Positions 46,844 through 55,861 are shown, counted from the first letter of the stretch. The stretch is 64,000 nt of DNA from Streptomyces sp. 135 (GCF_020026305.1 NZ_CP075691.1:62001-126000), one strand, 5' to 3'. The notes: generated by a model not told the origin, from the letters alone. Made by a program: numbers and translations.

Positions 46844-47292
46844 CTAAGCCACGCCCTCCAGGAACCGGAGGACCGCCAGCACCCTGCGGTGGTCCGCCTC
46901 CGCGCGCGGCAGGTCCAGCTTGGCGAGGATGCTGTTGATGTGTGTGGCCACGGCGCTTTAACTGACGATGAGTCAGGCGGCGATTCCGGCGTTGGAGCGG
47001 CCCTCCGCCATCAAGGCGAGCACCTCGCGTTCGCGTTCGGTGAGCCGCTCCAAGGGGTCACTCCGCCGCCGTGCCAACAGCGTCGAAGCGCTGCCCGCAC
47101 TCCCTCGTCGGTGAAGCTCGGCGGCATCCGTACGTCGACGACGGCGAGGGCGGGGCGGTGCCGTGCCACGGCGGCCAGCAGCCCTTCGCCGTCGCCGCGC
47201 TCGGCAACCACCTCACAGCCCGCCATCCGCAAGTCCTTCACCACGCCGATCCTGAGCAAGACGGAATCCTCGGCGATCACGGCGCGAGGCAC
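46844..47292 (-). pseudogene. LuxR/NarL-type response regulator, internally deleted
   Basis: GTG 47292 overlaps the end of the kinase gene. The receiver start is clear: VPRAVIAEDSVLLRIGVVKD with acidic pocket, and LAVVDVRMPPSFTDEGVRAA with phospho-acceptor Asp. After RRCWHGGG about 75 residues (receiver end and linker) are missing, and the sequence jumps, with a frame change, to LERLTEREREVLALMAEGRS, the LuxR helix-turn-helix. Within it a TGA and a TAA occupy positions where Arg and Glu are expected (GIAA-stop-LIVS-stop-SAVATHIN) before the end at 46844. It cannot give a functional regulator. Confidence 0.8.
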
Positions 47293-48494
47293 GGCAGCTC
47301 CACATTCATCACGGTGGGGCCGCCGACGGGGCTGGTCAGCCGGAAGGTCCCGTCGACCGAACCCACGCGCTGCGCGAGCCCTTTGAGGCCGGTGCCGCCG
47401 GACAGGACGGCACCGCCCGCGCCGTCGTCGGTGACGGCCACCCGCGGTATCGCCCCCAGCCGGGCGACGGTCACTTCCGCCCGGGTGGCACGGGCGTGCT
47501 TGACGATGTTGGTGAGCGCCTCGGAAACGACGAAGTAGGCGACGCCCTCGACCGCGGGGGAAGCCCGTTCGGCCATTTCGACCTGCAGCTTCACCGGGAG
47601 AGCCACCCGTGCGGCCAGGCCGGACAGGGCGGCGTCCAGGCCGCGTTCGTCGAGGACCGCCGGGTGCAGGCCCCGCACCAGGGTGTCGAGCTCCTCGATG
47701 GCCTCCTTGGCCTCCCGGTGCGCCTCGTCGATCACCTGGCGTGCCTCGGGCGGCAGGTCGGGCAGGGCCACTTTGGCGATGCCCAGGTTGAGGGCGAGCG
47801 AGACCAGGCGCTGCTGGGCTCCGTCGTGCAGGTCGCGTTCGATACGGCGGCGTTCGGCCGCGGCGGCGTCGAGGGCGCCGGCCCGGCTCTCGGTGAGGTC
47901 CTCGACCCGCCGCTTGAGCGTCTCGTCGCGCTCGTCCCGCAACGGGGCGGGTGCGATGCGGTGTTCCAGACGTACGAGGGCGGCGGCGAGCACCGGGGTG
48001 AGGGCGAGCGTGGCGATGCCCGCGACCATGAGGCAGGCGGTCGTGGTGGTGTAGCCGGGGTGGGCGGAGCGCCAGTCGTTCGGGACCAGCGCGAACTCCC
48101 AGGCGTAGACGGTGGTGGCGGCGAGGCCTCCCGCTAGGAGCGGCAGAACCAGCAGTTCGAGTACTCCAAGACATGGGGCCACCAGCCAGTTGTAGGCCAA
48201 CTGCCGTCCCGGCACGGCGAACCGGAGCCGGGGAATGAGCACACCTGTCAACTCGCGGTGGCGCCAGCGATGTCCGTCGGTGAGTCCGATGCCGGCGACG
48301 AAGAGCAGCAGTACCGGCACGGGCAGGATCATCGGGGCCGCAGTGGACGAGCCGTCCAGGGTGCCGACGAGTTGGGCGGCCGCCCACAAGCCGAGCAGTG
48401 CTGTCAGCAGGTGCAAGAGCATCCCGGACGCGAGGAAGGCGAGGTCGCGGCGCAGCCGCGTCAGCGAACGGCGCAGCCGGGACGGCATGTGCAT
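47277..48494 (-). CDS. Sensor histidine kinase, NarL/DesK-like
   Basis: 405 aa. The N-terminal half has about five membrane helices (FLASGMLLHLLTALLGLWAA, LPVPVLLLFVAGIGL, LMVAGIATLALTPVLAAALV). The HisKA_3 dimerisation box follows with phospho-acceptor His in ERRRIERDLHDGAQQRLVSL, then a GHKL ATPase domain: SEALTNIVKHARATRAEVTV (N box), VAVTDDGAGGA (G1) and GGTGLKGLAQRV (G2). It should sense a membrane or envelope signal and phosphorylate its response regulator. The cognate regulator gene, overlapping its 3' end, is ruined, so the kinase is an orphan unless it uses another regulator. Confidence 0.9.
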   Translation of the reverse strand: MHMPSRLRRSLTRLRRDLAFLASGMLLHLLTALLGLWAAAQLVGTLDGSSTAAPMILPVPVLLLFVAGIGLTDGHRWRHRELTGVLIPRLRFAVPGRQLAYNWLVAPCLGVLELLVLPLLAGGLAATTVYAWEFALVPNDWRSAHPGYTTTTACLMVAGIATLALTPVLAAALVRLEHRIAPAPLRDERDETLKRRVEDLTESRAGALDAAAAERRRIERDLHDGAQQRLVSLALNLGIAKVALPDLPPEARQVIDEAHREAKEAIEELDTLVRGLHPAVLDERGLDAALSGLAARVALPVKLQVEMAERASPAVEGVAYFVVSEALTNIVKHARATRAEVTVARLGAIPRVAVTDDGAGGAVLSGGTGLKGLAQRVGSVDGTFRLTSPVGGPTVMNVELPCLAP

Positions 48495-48696
48495 GCTCCG
48501 AGCCTAGCCGCAGCGACCACGGAGCCACCATGAAGCCCGTACCCGTTCCGGGGGTGCAACCAGTACCACCCCAAGACGGACAGCAATGGCAGTGACCTGC
48601 GCATACGTGTCCGGGAGTGTGAAGCACGAGCCCGCACAAGAAGGTTCCCCGGACCGGGCACCGGCCGGGCAGCCCGCCCCCGGAAGGCAACCGACC

Positions 48697-49135
48697 ATGG
48701 CCCACCCCGCTTTCAACTCTCCGGCAGCCATCCCTCGCTGGACCGCCCCCGTGCTCACCGGCGCCGGTCTGGCCCTGCTGCCCTGGATCGGGTACCTCGC
48801 CGCGACACTGCCCCCGGCGCAGGCCGTCGCCTGGGGGCTACCCGACAGCCTGGAGGCGTACTGCCTGATCACGGCAGGCCCGCGGGCACGGTGGGCACCG
48901 GGTCCCGGCGGCGGGCGCCGCCCTGCTCCTGCTGGCCGACGCGGTGGCGGACCTGCTCACCTCCGCACCCGGTACTCCGTTGGCGCAGGCCCTCGCCATG
49001 GCAGTGCTCGCCGAACTGCCGCTGGCCGCCTTGGGCACCGTCCTGACCCGCCGAAGCCCCGGGGTGCCGCGCGGGATAACGGGCCCGGGGGCCAAGTTGT
49101 CACTCCGGCGCCGCCAGCGGTGCCCGGCTCGGTGA
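48697..49135 (+). pseudogene. Small membrane protein, frameshifted
   Basis: ATG 48697 begins MAHPAFNSPAAIPRWTAPVL and TGAGLALLPWIGYLAATLPP, an N-terminal transmembrane region. Around 48880-48920 sense switches frame to AALLLLADAVADLLTSAPGT, PLAQALAMAVLAELPLAALG and TVLTRRSPG. A membrane protein of ~140 aa with an indel and probably a small internal loss is the best reading. Function unknown. Confidence 0.5.
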
Positions 49136-49583
49136 CCTCGCCCTGCTGCACGGTGAGGTGATCATGAACTCTGCCCTCGCCATGCGGCCGGGCAACGTCC
49201 GTCTGTGGCTCGAGCTGATGCTCTTCCAGCGTCTCAGCAGCGCGACCGCTCTCCCCCGGCACGGACAGCGAGGAATCGGTGAACACCCCGCCCCGCCGAC
49301 CCGGCGTTGGGAGCGCCGATGCCGCCTAGGTCGGCCATCGCCTGCGGCAGGGCCGTGCCGGTGGCCGCCCACGAAGGCCGTTCACACCCGCAGTCCCGGT
49401 CGGCCGGAGGATGGTCCCTCAGCCTGCGTTGGCAACGGTCGTGGAGTCGGCCCGAGAAGCGGCCACCGTCCGGACATGAAGCGCCGCCTGCGTGACCTCT
49501 CGCCACCGCCTCGACCTCCACATCGTCGGCGTCTTCGAGCAGCGTCCGGACCTGATCGGATCTTCCGGCTCCCAGCCTGACCG
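49136..49583. other. No confident gene
   Basis: A minus-strand stretch near 49500-49560 reads VRTLLEDADDVEVEAVARG, faintly like a response-regulator receiver start, but nothing else of the domain follows. The remainder shows no family-like sequence on either strand. Confidence 0.3.
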
Positions 49584-50045
49584 TCAGGTGCCGGTGCGGT
49601 CTGGTCCGGAGGGGGCAGAGGCGTGATCGTGCGCGTGTTCTGTTGTCCGGCCGGGCCTGAACCCGCGGCGGGCGAGCGTGATCAGGGAAGGTCCTCCGCG
49701 GAAGCACCACAAGGCGATGACCGGATCACAGATGGCGCAGGCCAGGGACGAGTCGTGGTAGAAGGGCAGGATCGGATTGCCCTTGAGGTGGTGGGCCATG
49801 TCCCAGGCCGTGTGGAGCAACCAGCCGACGCCGATGAAGGTCCAGGAGCCCAGGCCGCGATAGGCGACGTAGGCCACGAGCGCGACCAATGGGAGCTCCC
49901 ACGGGCCGAATCCACCCCCGCTCAGATAGGCGGCGCCGGCTCCGCCCACCATGATCGCGTTGAAGTGGCGTCGGTGTGGTTCTTTGATCAGGGACATGAG
50001 CAGGCAGTAGATGATGCCGACGATCACCGGAGACACAAGGTTCAT
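49584..50045 (-). CDS. DUF6010-type integral membrane protein
   Basis: 153 aa from ATG 50045, which overlaps the upstream stop as ATGA. Four or five hydrophobic segments are visible: VSPVIVGIIYCLLMSLI, FNAIMVGGAGAAYLSGGGFG, LPLVALVAYVAYRGLGSWTF and IGVGWLLHTAWDMAHHLKGN with a conserved His/Asp cluster, then CDPVIALWCFRGGP. The pattern fits small DUF6010-like membrane proteins of unknown role. It is the last gene of a coupled three-gene run. Confidence 0.75.
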   Translation of the reverse strand: MNLVSPVIVGIIYCLLMSLIKEPHRRHFNAIMVGGAGAAYLSGGGFGPWELPLVALVAYVAYRGLGSWTFIGVGWLLHTAWDMAHHLKGNPILPFYHDSSLACAICDPVIALWCFRGGPSLITLARRGFRPGRTTEHAHDHASAPSGPDRTGT

Positions 50046-50535
50046 GAGGGGATGACTTCTTCCTGCTGCCTGAGGCGCCAGGTCGTGATGACGGCGAACA
50101 GGTAGGCACAGCCGTGGGTGGGGCCCATCGAGGATGTGAGATGGGCTTGAGCTTGAGGCGGATGGTGAACACGTTGGTCAGCATCACGGTCAGGGAGATC
50201 AGCTCGGTGTGAGCCGCGATGCGTCAGATGGGGCGAAGGGCCGGTGGCCCGAAGCAGGTTGAGGATGCCGGTGGCCATGGCGAGGCGGCCCGGCGCCAGG
50301 CGAGTCGGCAACTGCGAAGCGGAACCGGCGGCTTGGCCAGAGCACGGTCCTGGGCGGGCTGAATCACGAGTGCCAGTACGCCGGCGGCCGTCGCGGTCAG
50401 CAGACTCGAGGCCCTCAGCCAGACATCGCCGAGGGCGCGGCGCAGCGTTGCGCAAAACATGCTCGCGGCGGCGGTGACCGGGCCGACGGTGATGCGGGCG
50501 CCCAGGACGTGCACGGGCAGAAGAAGCTTGGTCAC
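50042..50535 (-). pseudogene. DUF3817-like membrane protein, several frameshifts
   Basis: ATG 50535 overlaps the preceding stop (ATGA). Successive frames encode ARITVGPVTAAASMFCATLR, LAMATGILNLLRATGPSPHL, LTVMLTNVFTIRLKLKPIS and SSMGPTHGCAYLFAVITTWR followed by LRQQEEVIPS and the stop. The GP-x-HGC-x-YL end recalls DUF3817 proteins. At least three indels would be needed to read it as one ~164-aa protein. The following gene still starts with an overlapping ATGA. Confidence 0.5.
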
Positions 50536-50855
50536 GCCGGATGCTTCAGGGTGGTCTGGTGTGTGCCCGTGGCCTCCGAAGACGGAGGGCGGCCGGCCTT
50601 GGAGGTGCCCGGCAGGGTGTCGCCGTGCACTGTCACGTCGAATGTCATGTTCAGCCGCATGGGCTTGGTGATGGCCTGTTTCCAGGTGAGCCGGTCCCGG
50701 TCACCGGCGAGGGTGACGTCGGCGAGTGATACTTCCTCGCCGGATCCGTGGGCGACGCCGGTCAGGGTACCGACCCGCTCACGGAGTTCGACCCCGGCCT
50801 TGATCTTGCCGTTGCGGGTGGGGATGGCCAGGTCCCAGGCGCCTTCGACGGACAT
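50532..50855 (-). CDS. Hypothetical beta-rich protein, 107 aa
   Basis: MSVEGAWDLAIPTRNGKIKA, GVELRERVGTLTGVAHGSGE, VSLADVTLAGDRDRLTWKQA and ITKPMRLNMTFDVTVHGDTL form alternating strands, like small lipocalin- or jellyroll-type domains often annotated as unknown in actinomycetes. There is no signal peptide. It starts the coupled run of three minus-strand genes. Confidence 0.65.
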   Translation of the reverse strand: MSVEGAWDLAIPTRNGKIKAGVELRERVGTLTGVAHGSGEEVSLADVTLAGDRDRLTWKQAITKPMRLNMTFDVTVHGDTLPGTSKAGRPPSSEATGTHQTTLKHPA

Positions 50856-50918
50856 GCTGATGTTCTTCCTGACCGTGCAGGGGGCCGGTGAGCGACTGAT
50901 CCGCGAAGGGCCGGGTGT

Positions 50919-51608
50919 TCAGAGGGGGGTGGGCGTCGGGCCCTGCGCGCGCCAGACGGTGCCGCGCCGCTCGTGGGAGAAGAGTTCTTCGACGGCGTGC
51001 GCGACGCGGGGGCCCACCTCGCGCTCCAGTAGGTACAGGCCCAGATCGAGACCGGAGGTCACGCCGGCGCCGGTGATCAGGTCGCCGTCGTCCACGATGC
51101 GGGCGCGGACCGCGTGGGCGCCGCCGGCATCCAGCATGTCGAGGCACATGTGGTGAGTGGTGGCGTGACGTCCCTCCAGCAGGCCGGCCATGGCCAGGAC
51201 AAGCGAGCCGCCGCAGACGGTGGCGACGGTGATGTCGGGGGCGTCCATTGCCTGCTTGAGGAGCGCGGGGAGTTCGGTGGTCAGAGTGCGGCCCAGCAGC
51301 ACCGGGATGAACTCGTCCTGCTTCCACTCGTCGGCGCCCGCCTCTTCTTCCGGGGCCTCGCGGGGTTCGCCCAGGCGGCCGGAGGCTCCGGGCACCAGAA
51401 GCATGTCGGCGCGCTCCAGGTCGAGGGCGCCGGTGGCGCGCAGCGTCAGTCCTCCGGTGCCGCTGACGACCTCACGAGGGCCCTCTGCGGTGACCAGCTC
51501 GACGGTCACCGCGCCGTTCGTCACCGCGCCGCCGGCGTACAGCACCTCGTAGGGGGCAATGGCATCGAGTGGGTCGAAGCCATCGAACAGGACGACCTGG
51601 ATGTGCAT
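50919..51608 (-). CDS. DJ-1/PfpI-family (GATase1-like) protein
   Basis: 229 aa from ATG 51608, with GAAGGA 7-12 bp upstream. DJ-1/PfpI pattern: MHIQVVLFDGFDPLDAIAPY, LERADMLLVPGASGRLG and the nucleophile elbow ITVATVCGGSLVLAMAGLLE (Cys), then ATTHHMCLDMLDAGG and GVTSGLDLGLYLLEREVG. The family includes isocyanide hydratases and GlxA-like sensors. It is divergent from a GlxA regulator with the same fold, with ~200 bp between starts; probably the regulator controls it. Confidence 0.88.
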   Translation of the reverse strand: MHIQVVLFDGFDPLDAIAPYEVLYAGGAVTNGAVTVELVTAEGPREVVSGTGGLTLRATGALDLERADMLLVPGASGRLGEPREAPEEEAGADEWKQDEFIPVLLGRTLTTELPALLKQAMDAPDITVATVCGGSLVLAMAGLLEGRHATTHHMCLDMLDAGGAHAVRARIVDDGDLITGAGVTSGLDLGLYLLEREVGPRVAHAVEELFSHERRGTVWRAQGPTPTPL

Positions 51609-51805
51609 GGGTGTTCCTTCGGTGTCGCTTTCCAACGGGACGCTCCGAAGTCAACCGGCTTTCCGTATGCCCTCCTAGTGGCACTAGTGACAGGTTTCAA
51701 CGGGATAATGCCAACACCTTCACGAAGGGCGTGAGCTGGTACGACAAGGAGCTTCCGGCTTGGTCGGCTGAATCCGTGAAGCTGATGGGGAGGTAAGTTC
51801 TGGCC

Positions 51806-52744
51806 ATGCATACGGTTGCCGTTCTCGCGTTGGATCAGGTGATCCCGTTCGACCTGTCCACCCCGATCGAGGTCTTCTCCCGGACCCGCCTGCCCGACGG
51901 GCGGCCCGGCTACCAGGTCCGGGTGTGCGCCGAACGCGACGAGGTCGACGCCGGGGCCTTCACCCTGCGCGCCCCCTGGGGGCTGGAGGGCCTTCAGGGC
52001 GCGGACACGATCATCGTGCCGGGCGTCGCCGATCTCGCTGCCTCGCTCCCTCCCGCCGTGCACGACGCGCTGCGGTCGGCCGCTGGCGACGGCACCCGGA
52101 TCGCTTCCATCTGCGTGGGCGCCTTCCCCCTGGCTGCCACCGGGCTCCTCGACGGGCTGCGCGTCACGACCCACTGGCGCGCGGCCGGGCTTCTGGCCGC
52201 CACCCACCCGGACATCGACGTCGACGCGGACGTCCTCTACGTCGACAACGGCCAGTTGCTCACCTCGGCCGGCGCTGCCGCGGGTATGGACCTGTGTCTG
52301 CACATGATCCGCCGTGACTACGGCTCGGCCGTCGCCGCCGACGCCGCCCGCCTGTCAGTGATGCCTCTCGAACGGGAGGGCGGGCAGGCGCAGTTCATCG
52401 TCTACGACCACGCCCCCACACCGCAGGGCTCCGAGCTTGAGGTGCTGCTCACCTGGCTACAGGAAAACCTGGCCCGCGACCTCACCCTCGCCGACATCGC
52501 CGAGCGGGCCGGGACCAGCACCCGAACCCTGATCCGGCGCTTCCGCGACCAGACCGGCACCACCCCGCTCCAGTGGCTCCACCGAGCCCGCATCCGTCAG
52601 GCACAGCACTTGCTGGAAACCACTCAGCACTCCGTGGAGCGCATCGGCTGCCAGGTCGGTTTCGGCTCACCCACCACCTTCCGTGACCGCTTCAAACGCA
52701 CCACCGGTGTCAGCCCGCAGGCCTATCGGCGCACGTTCAGCTGA
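51806..52744 (+). CDS. GlxA-family transcriptional regulator (DJ-1 domain plus AraC helix-turn-helix)
   Basis: 312 aa. Residues 1-~195 are a DJ-1/PfpI domain (VAVLALDQVIPFDLSTPIEV, ASICVGAFPLAATGLLDGLR with the Cys elbow). Residues ~210-312 carry two AraC-type helix-turn-helices: LTLADIAERAGTSTRTLIRR and ERIGCQVGFGSPTTFRDRFK, ending TGVSPQAYRRTF. Such proteins sense a small metabolite through the DJ-1 domain and bind DNA through the AraC part. Start ATG 51806 follows GGGGAGG. The divergent DJ-1 enzyme-like gene is the most likely target. Confidence 0.92.
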   Translation: MHTVAVLALDQVIPFDLSTPIEVFSRTRLPDGRPGYQVRVCAERDEVDAGAFTLRAPWGLEGLQGADTIIVPGVADLAASLPPAVHDALRSAAGDGTRIASICVGAFPLAATGLLDGLRVTTHWRAAGLLAATHPDIDVDADVLYVDNGQLLTSAGAAAGMDLCLHMIRRDYGSAVAADAARLSVMPLEREGGQAQFIVYDHAPTPQGSELEVLLTWLQENLARDLTLADIAERAGTSTRTLIRRFRDQTGTTPLQWLHRARIRQAQHLLETTQHSVERIGCQVGFGSPTTFRDRFKRTTGVSPQAYRRTFS

Positions 52745-53206
52745 ACCGGTAGGTCAGAGCCGCCGTCGATCCGATGGCATAGCGCCAATGGCTGTCGCGT
52801 TTCTCTCCATGCCGAACGAGTGAGCGGGCCTGGCCTGCGGGGGATACCGACCGGACCGGCGACCGCGTCCTGCCGACGCCCTCCCCGGTATCGCCTGATG
52901 CGGCCCCCGATGGGCATGCCCTCCTCGATCCGGTCGACCACCAGGGGGATCGCCTCGTGGGAACGAGGCACCTGTGCGCGCGGCCAAGCCCTACCGCGCA
53001 TTGTCGAGCCGTTCGGCGTCGGTGAACTCCACGCCCGGCCCGTGCGCGCGGCTGTTGTTGCGCGGAAGTACATCTGGTCGAGGGCGTCGGCCGCGATCGG
53101 CTGGAGCTGCTGCTCGTCGGCTCCTTGCTCCCGAGCGGTGAACAGCTGATCCGCGTAGGCGGGCAGCAGCGCCTGGGTGATGTCGCGAATCCGGGCATCA
53201 TCCATC
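52740..53206 (-). pseudogene. Hypothetical protein, frameshifted
   Basis: From ATG 53206, MDDARIRDITQALLPAYADQ, LFTAREQGADEQQLQPIAAD and ALDQMYFRATTAAR look genuine. Sense then moves to another frame (GVEFTDAERLDNAR) and back (VPRSHEAIPLVVDRIEEGMP, IGGRIRRYRGG). Indels near 53035 and 52985 explain this. The family is unknown; the mainly helical first half and basic tail could suit a small nucleic-acid-associated protein. Confidence 0.45.
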
Positions 53207-53564
53207 GGCCGTCCCCCACAGCGGCGGTGAATCCGAAGCGGACGCGGGTGAAGACGGCCAGGCTGTCCGTGGTCACCGTCTTCTTCCTCGCCTTCGCGCG
53301 GGTCTGCGGCTGCCACCGCTTCTTGACGCCGACAGGTGAGCGGCGCCACGGCTGTTGGCCTCTCGCAGCGAACGCCGAGCAGTTCTGACCTTGGCCCCCA
53401 TCGTCGTTCTCGACGCGCAACTGCCGCAGCACCTATCGCGTGGGGCTTTGTGTGAAAGCTGCTTTGCGAGAGGTTGCGAGAACGAAATGCATGGGCAAAC
53501 CGGACATGGTCCGGTAGGGGTCCCGCCGTCTCACGGGACTAGTCATTTCTGTGAACCACCCGAG
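53207..53564. other. No confident gene
   Basis: A minus-strand stretch encodes VKKRWQPQTRAKARKKTVTT and DSLAVFTRVRFGFTAAVGDG, which is protein-like but has no recognised family, start or context. The rest of the region shows nothing recognisable. Confidence 0.3.
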
Positions 53565-54323
53565 CTACATCCGGGTCCGCGCGTACGCTTGCAGCGCGTC
53601 GCGGACGAACGTCGCCCCCGCGGCATCCTCGTACATGCCGGCGAAGCGAGGGTCGTCTACGTACATGTCCCCCAGGCCTTTCACCATCTCGATCGAGCGC
53701 TCCCGGTCGCCCTCGGCCGTGGGGGTACCCGGGATCCGACTCAGCCACTGGACGTGCCGGGCAGCCAGTGACTGAGCGTGTTCCGAAGTCGGAGAAACCC
53801 CGGCCTTCACCGCGGTGACCCATGCGGCGACGAGGTCTTCGGTGTCCTGCTTCCAGGCCTGCTGTTGGTCAAGGGTCTTGCCGTGCCACCAGTCGTTGCT
53901 CACTTGGAACGCGCGCTCGCCCCAGCGTGAGATGACCTCGTCCTTGTAGCGGTCGTTGAAGCCCGCCAACATGACGTCCATCCGTGGTTCCGCCCCCGCC
54001 TGCAGGGCCTCGAGCGTGTGACGCACGGACCGGAGCTGCCGTTCGATGCGGTCCCGTTCCTCTTCCAGTGCGGCGATGTGGGCGCGGAGCCCGTCGCACG
54101 TGTCCACCTCGTCGGCCAGGACCTCGGCGATGGCCGGCAAGCCCATGCCGAGCCGGCGCATGAGCAGGATCCGCTGGAGCCGGGCTACCGCGCCCGGGTC
54201 GTAGTAGCGGTACCCGTTCGCACCGACCCGAGACGGGGCCAAGAGCCCGACGCGGTCGTAGTGACGCAGGGTGCGGCTGGTGATGCCGGCCCTCGTCGCG
54301 AGTTCCTGGATCGTCCACTCCAT
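53565..54323 (-). CDS. MerR-family regulator with TipAS-type ligand domain
   Basis: 252 aa. Residues 1-~75 are the MerR helix-turn-helix and wing: WTIQELATRAGITSRTLRHY, DRVGLLAPSRVGANGYRYYD and LMRRLGMGLPAIAEVL. A coiled coil follows (HIAALEEERDRIERQLRSVR). Residues ~120-252 form a TipAS antibiotic-recognition fold: YKDEVISRWGERAFQVSNDW and HAQSLAARHVQWLSRIPGTP, with MYVDDPRFAGMYEDAAG at the end. Such proteins bind drug-like ligands and activate promoters with a 19-bp spacer. It lies 10 bp downstream of the DUF2268 gene in the same operon, whose promoter has exactly that architecture. Confidence 0.93.
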   Translation of the reverse strand: MEWTIQELATRAGITSRTLRHYDRVGLLAPSRVGANGYRYYDPGAVARLQRILLMRRLGMGLPAIAEVLADEVDTCDGLRAHIAALEEERDRIERQLRSVRHTLEALQAGAEPRMDVMLAGFNDRYKDEVISRWGERAFQVSNDWWHGKTLDQQQAWKQDTEDLVAAWVTAVKAGVSPTSEHAQSLAARHVQWLSRIPGTPTAEGDRERSIEMVKGLGDMYVDDPRFAGMYEDAAGATFVRDALQAYARTRM

Positions 54324-54333
54324 CGTCCCAGTG

Positions 54334-55218
54334 TTACCCGCGGCGGAGCGTGGCGGCGATGATCGCCGAGCTGTCGGCGTGCAGGGCCTGCGCCGCCGTC
54401 TGCCCGGTCGCTGCCAGGTAGGTGTCGACCAGCCTGTTGCCCGCGGCGTACCCGGCGCCCATCGGCAGTCCCACCGGGGGGAGGCCGAAGCGCTCGGCGC
54501 TGGGGTCGCCGTGCACCCAGGCAGTGAAGTTCTGCATGCCTGTCACGTCGAGCCCGGTGAGCACTTTGCCGAAGATCTCGTCGTCGTGCAGGTGCGGCAC
54601 GCCGATGCGGGTGGGGCCGAGCTCGTCACCGTAGAGCTGTCGGGCGAAGGCGTCGGCCAGGCCTTCGGAGACGATGTGATCGCCGACCGTGACGGTCATC
54701 GGCTCCCACACGACCCCGCCCGGGCCGAACCGCAGGTTGTGGTGGAGTTCGTGCACAGCGGTGGCCTCCAGCCGTTCCACGTTCTCGGGGAAGGGCCAGA
54801 GCGTGATCACGATGTGGCCCGAGATGCCGCCGAACCCGGTTACTCCTCGGCTAGGACCCATAAAGTGCTGGTCACCCGGATCGCCGAGCACGAACAGCAC
54901 GGTGATGTCCGGGGACCCCAGCCCCGGCGTCGCCTCCAGCAGTACGGTGAGAGCGTCGTCGAGGGCGCGTTGCATCCGCTCCCAGGCTCCGGCCGACGCC
55001 AGGGTTTCGAGCGCGTTGAGGCAACGCTCCTCGTCACGGTCGATGGAGAACCCGGACGCTTCGAGGTGCATGGCCACCAGGTCGACCTCGCCGGGGTAGT
55101 AGCGGTACATGCCCCTGGCGGGCTCCAGCATCGAACGCAGCAGGTCAACGCGGTCCGCGACCGGGGACAGCAGGATCCGCCTCATGGCGGAGTAGGTGTC
55201 AAGAACAGTGATCGACAT
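54334..55218 (-). CDS. DUF2268-domain putative zinc protease
   Basis: 294 aa from ATG 55218, chosen over upstream in-frame ATG 55299 because the promoter elements lie between them. The DUF2268 domain occupies most of the protein. The zinc-protease motif H-E-L-H-H is in EATAVHELHHNLRFGPGG, with a downstream acidic residue in GDHIVSEGLADAFARQLYGD as third-ligand candidate. VLFVLGDPG and GISGHIVITLWPFPEN precede the motif. There is no signal peptide, so it acts in the cytoplasm. It is the first gene of an operon with the MerR-TipAS regulator, which probably induces it on ligand binding. Confidence 0.85.
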   Translation of the reverse strand: MSITVLDTYSAMRRILLSPVADRVDLLRSMLEPARGMYRYYPGEVDLVAMHLEASGFSIDRDEERCLNALETLASAGAWERMQRALDDALTVLLEATPGLGSPDITVLFVLGDPGDQHFMGPSRGVTGFGGISGHIVITLWPFPENVERLEATAVHELHHNLRFGPGGVVWEPMTVTVGDHIVSEGLADAFARQLYGDELGPTRIGVPHLHDDEIFGKVLTGLDVTGMQNFTAWVHGDPSAERFGLPPVGLPMGAGYAAGNRLVDTYLAATGQTAAQALHADSSAIIAATLRRG

Positions 55219-55225
55219 GGCCCCG

Positions 55226-55256
55226 ATGCTAGAAGTTGACGCAGCGTCAAGGTCAA
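55226..55256 (-). promoter_or_regulatory. MerR-type promoter with palindromic operator
   Basis: On the minus strand TTGACC (-35, 55251-55256) and TAGCAT (-10, 55226-55231) are separated by 19 bp, the lengthened spacer typical of MerR-activated promoters. The spacer contains the perfect palindrome TTGACGC-T-GCGTCAA (55236-55250). The DUF2268 start codon is 8 bp beyond the -10, so the leader is very short or the mRNA is leaderless. Confidence 0.85.
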
Positions 55257-55299
55257 ACGACCGGCGCTCTTCGCCGAGGCACGGCCGGCATGTCGTCAC

Positions 55300-55861
55300 C
55301 CAGACCCGTCATGACCGGCGGTGCGCCGCGCGATGGGCTCACGCAACTTGGTCAGCCCGCTGAACCCGTGCGGTACGGGCCGGCGTACGGGCGCGGATGC
55401 CGCTCAGTCCAGGCAGCCGCCCGGCCGCATATCCACGGGGCGAACAGGATGCGGAGGCAGCGCCGCCTCACGTGGCATGCCTGCGGCGGGAAGTGGCTGG
55501 CCTCGGCGCATCGTGGGGCCGACGGCGGTGCCCGCACCGGCCGCACTTCACTTCGCGTGCGTCGACTTCCGCCGCTCGCGGCCGATCACCCCCTCCTCCA
55601 TGGACCGCTGTGCGGAGTGAGGTCGAGGCGGATGTCCATCTCCAGCCGGAAGGTTCCGTATGGGTTGGTGTTGGACCAGAACAGCGGCGCTGTCAGCCCG
55701 CGCCGGTCTTCTTCCGTCAGCTTCTTTCCCCCTGTTGGTTACTTTTCCCCTGAGGGAGAGCTGGGAGTCCGGGGCCAAGGCCGACGGCCAAGAAGCGCGG
55801 CGCCTAGCGGCCCGGTGTTTCGCGGCTCCCATGGCTGTCAGACGCTTGGCCAGGGTCGAGG
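55300..55861. other. Gene-poor stretch
   Basis: No family-like sequence is seen on either strand. Long GC-rich open frames here show Arg/Pro-rich composition typical of non-coding shadow frames. The region ends at a MITE-like repeat. Confidence 0.4.

Noticed and set aside
49500..49560. Response-regulator receiver start on the minus strand
   Set aside because: Only about 20 residues resemble the family and no phospho-acceptor region follows.
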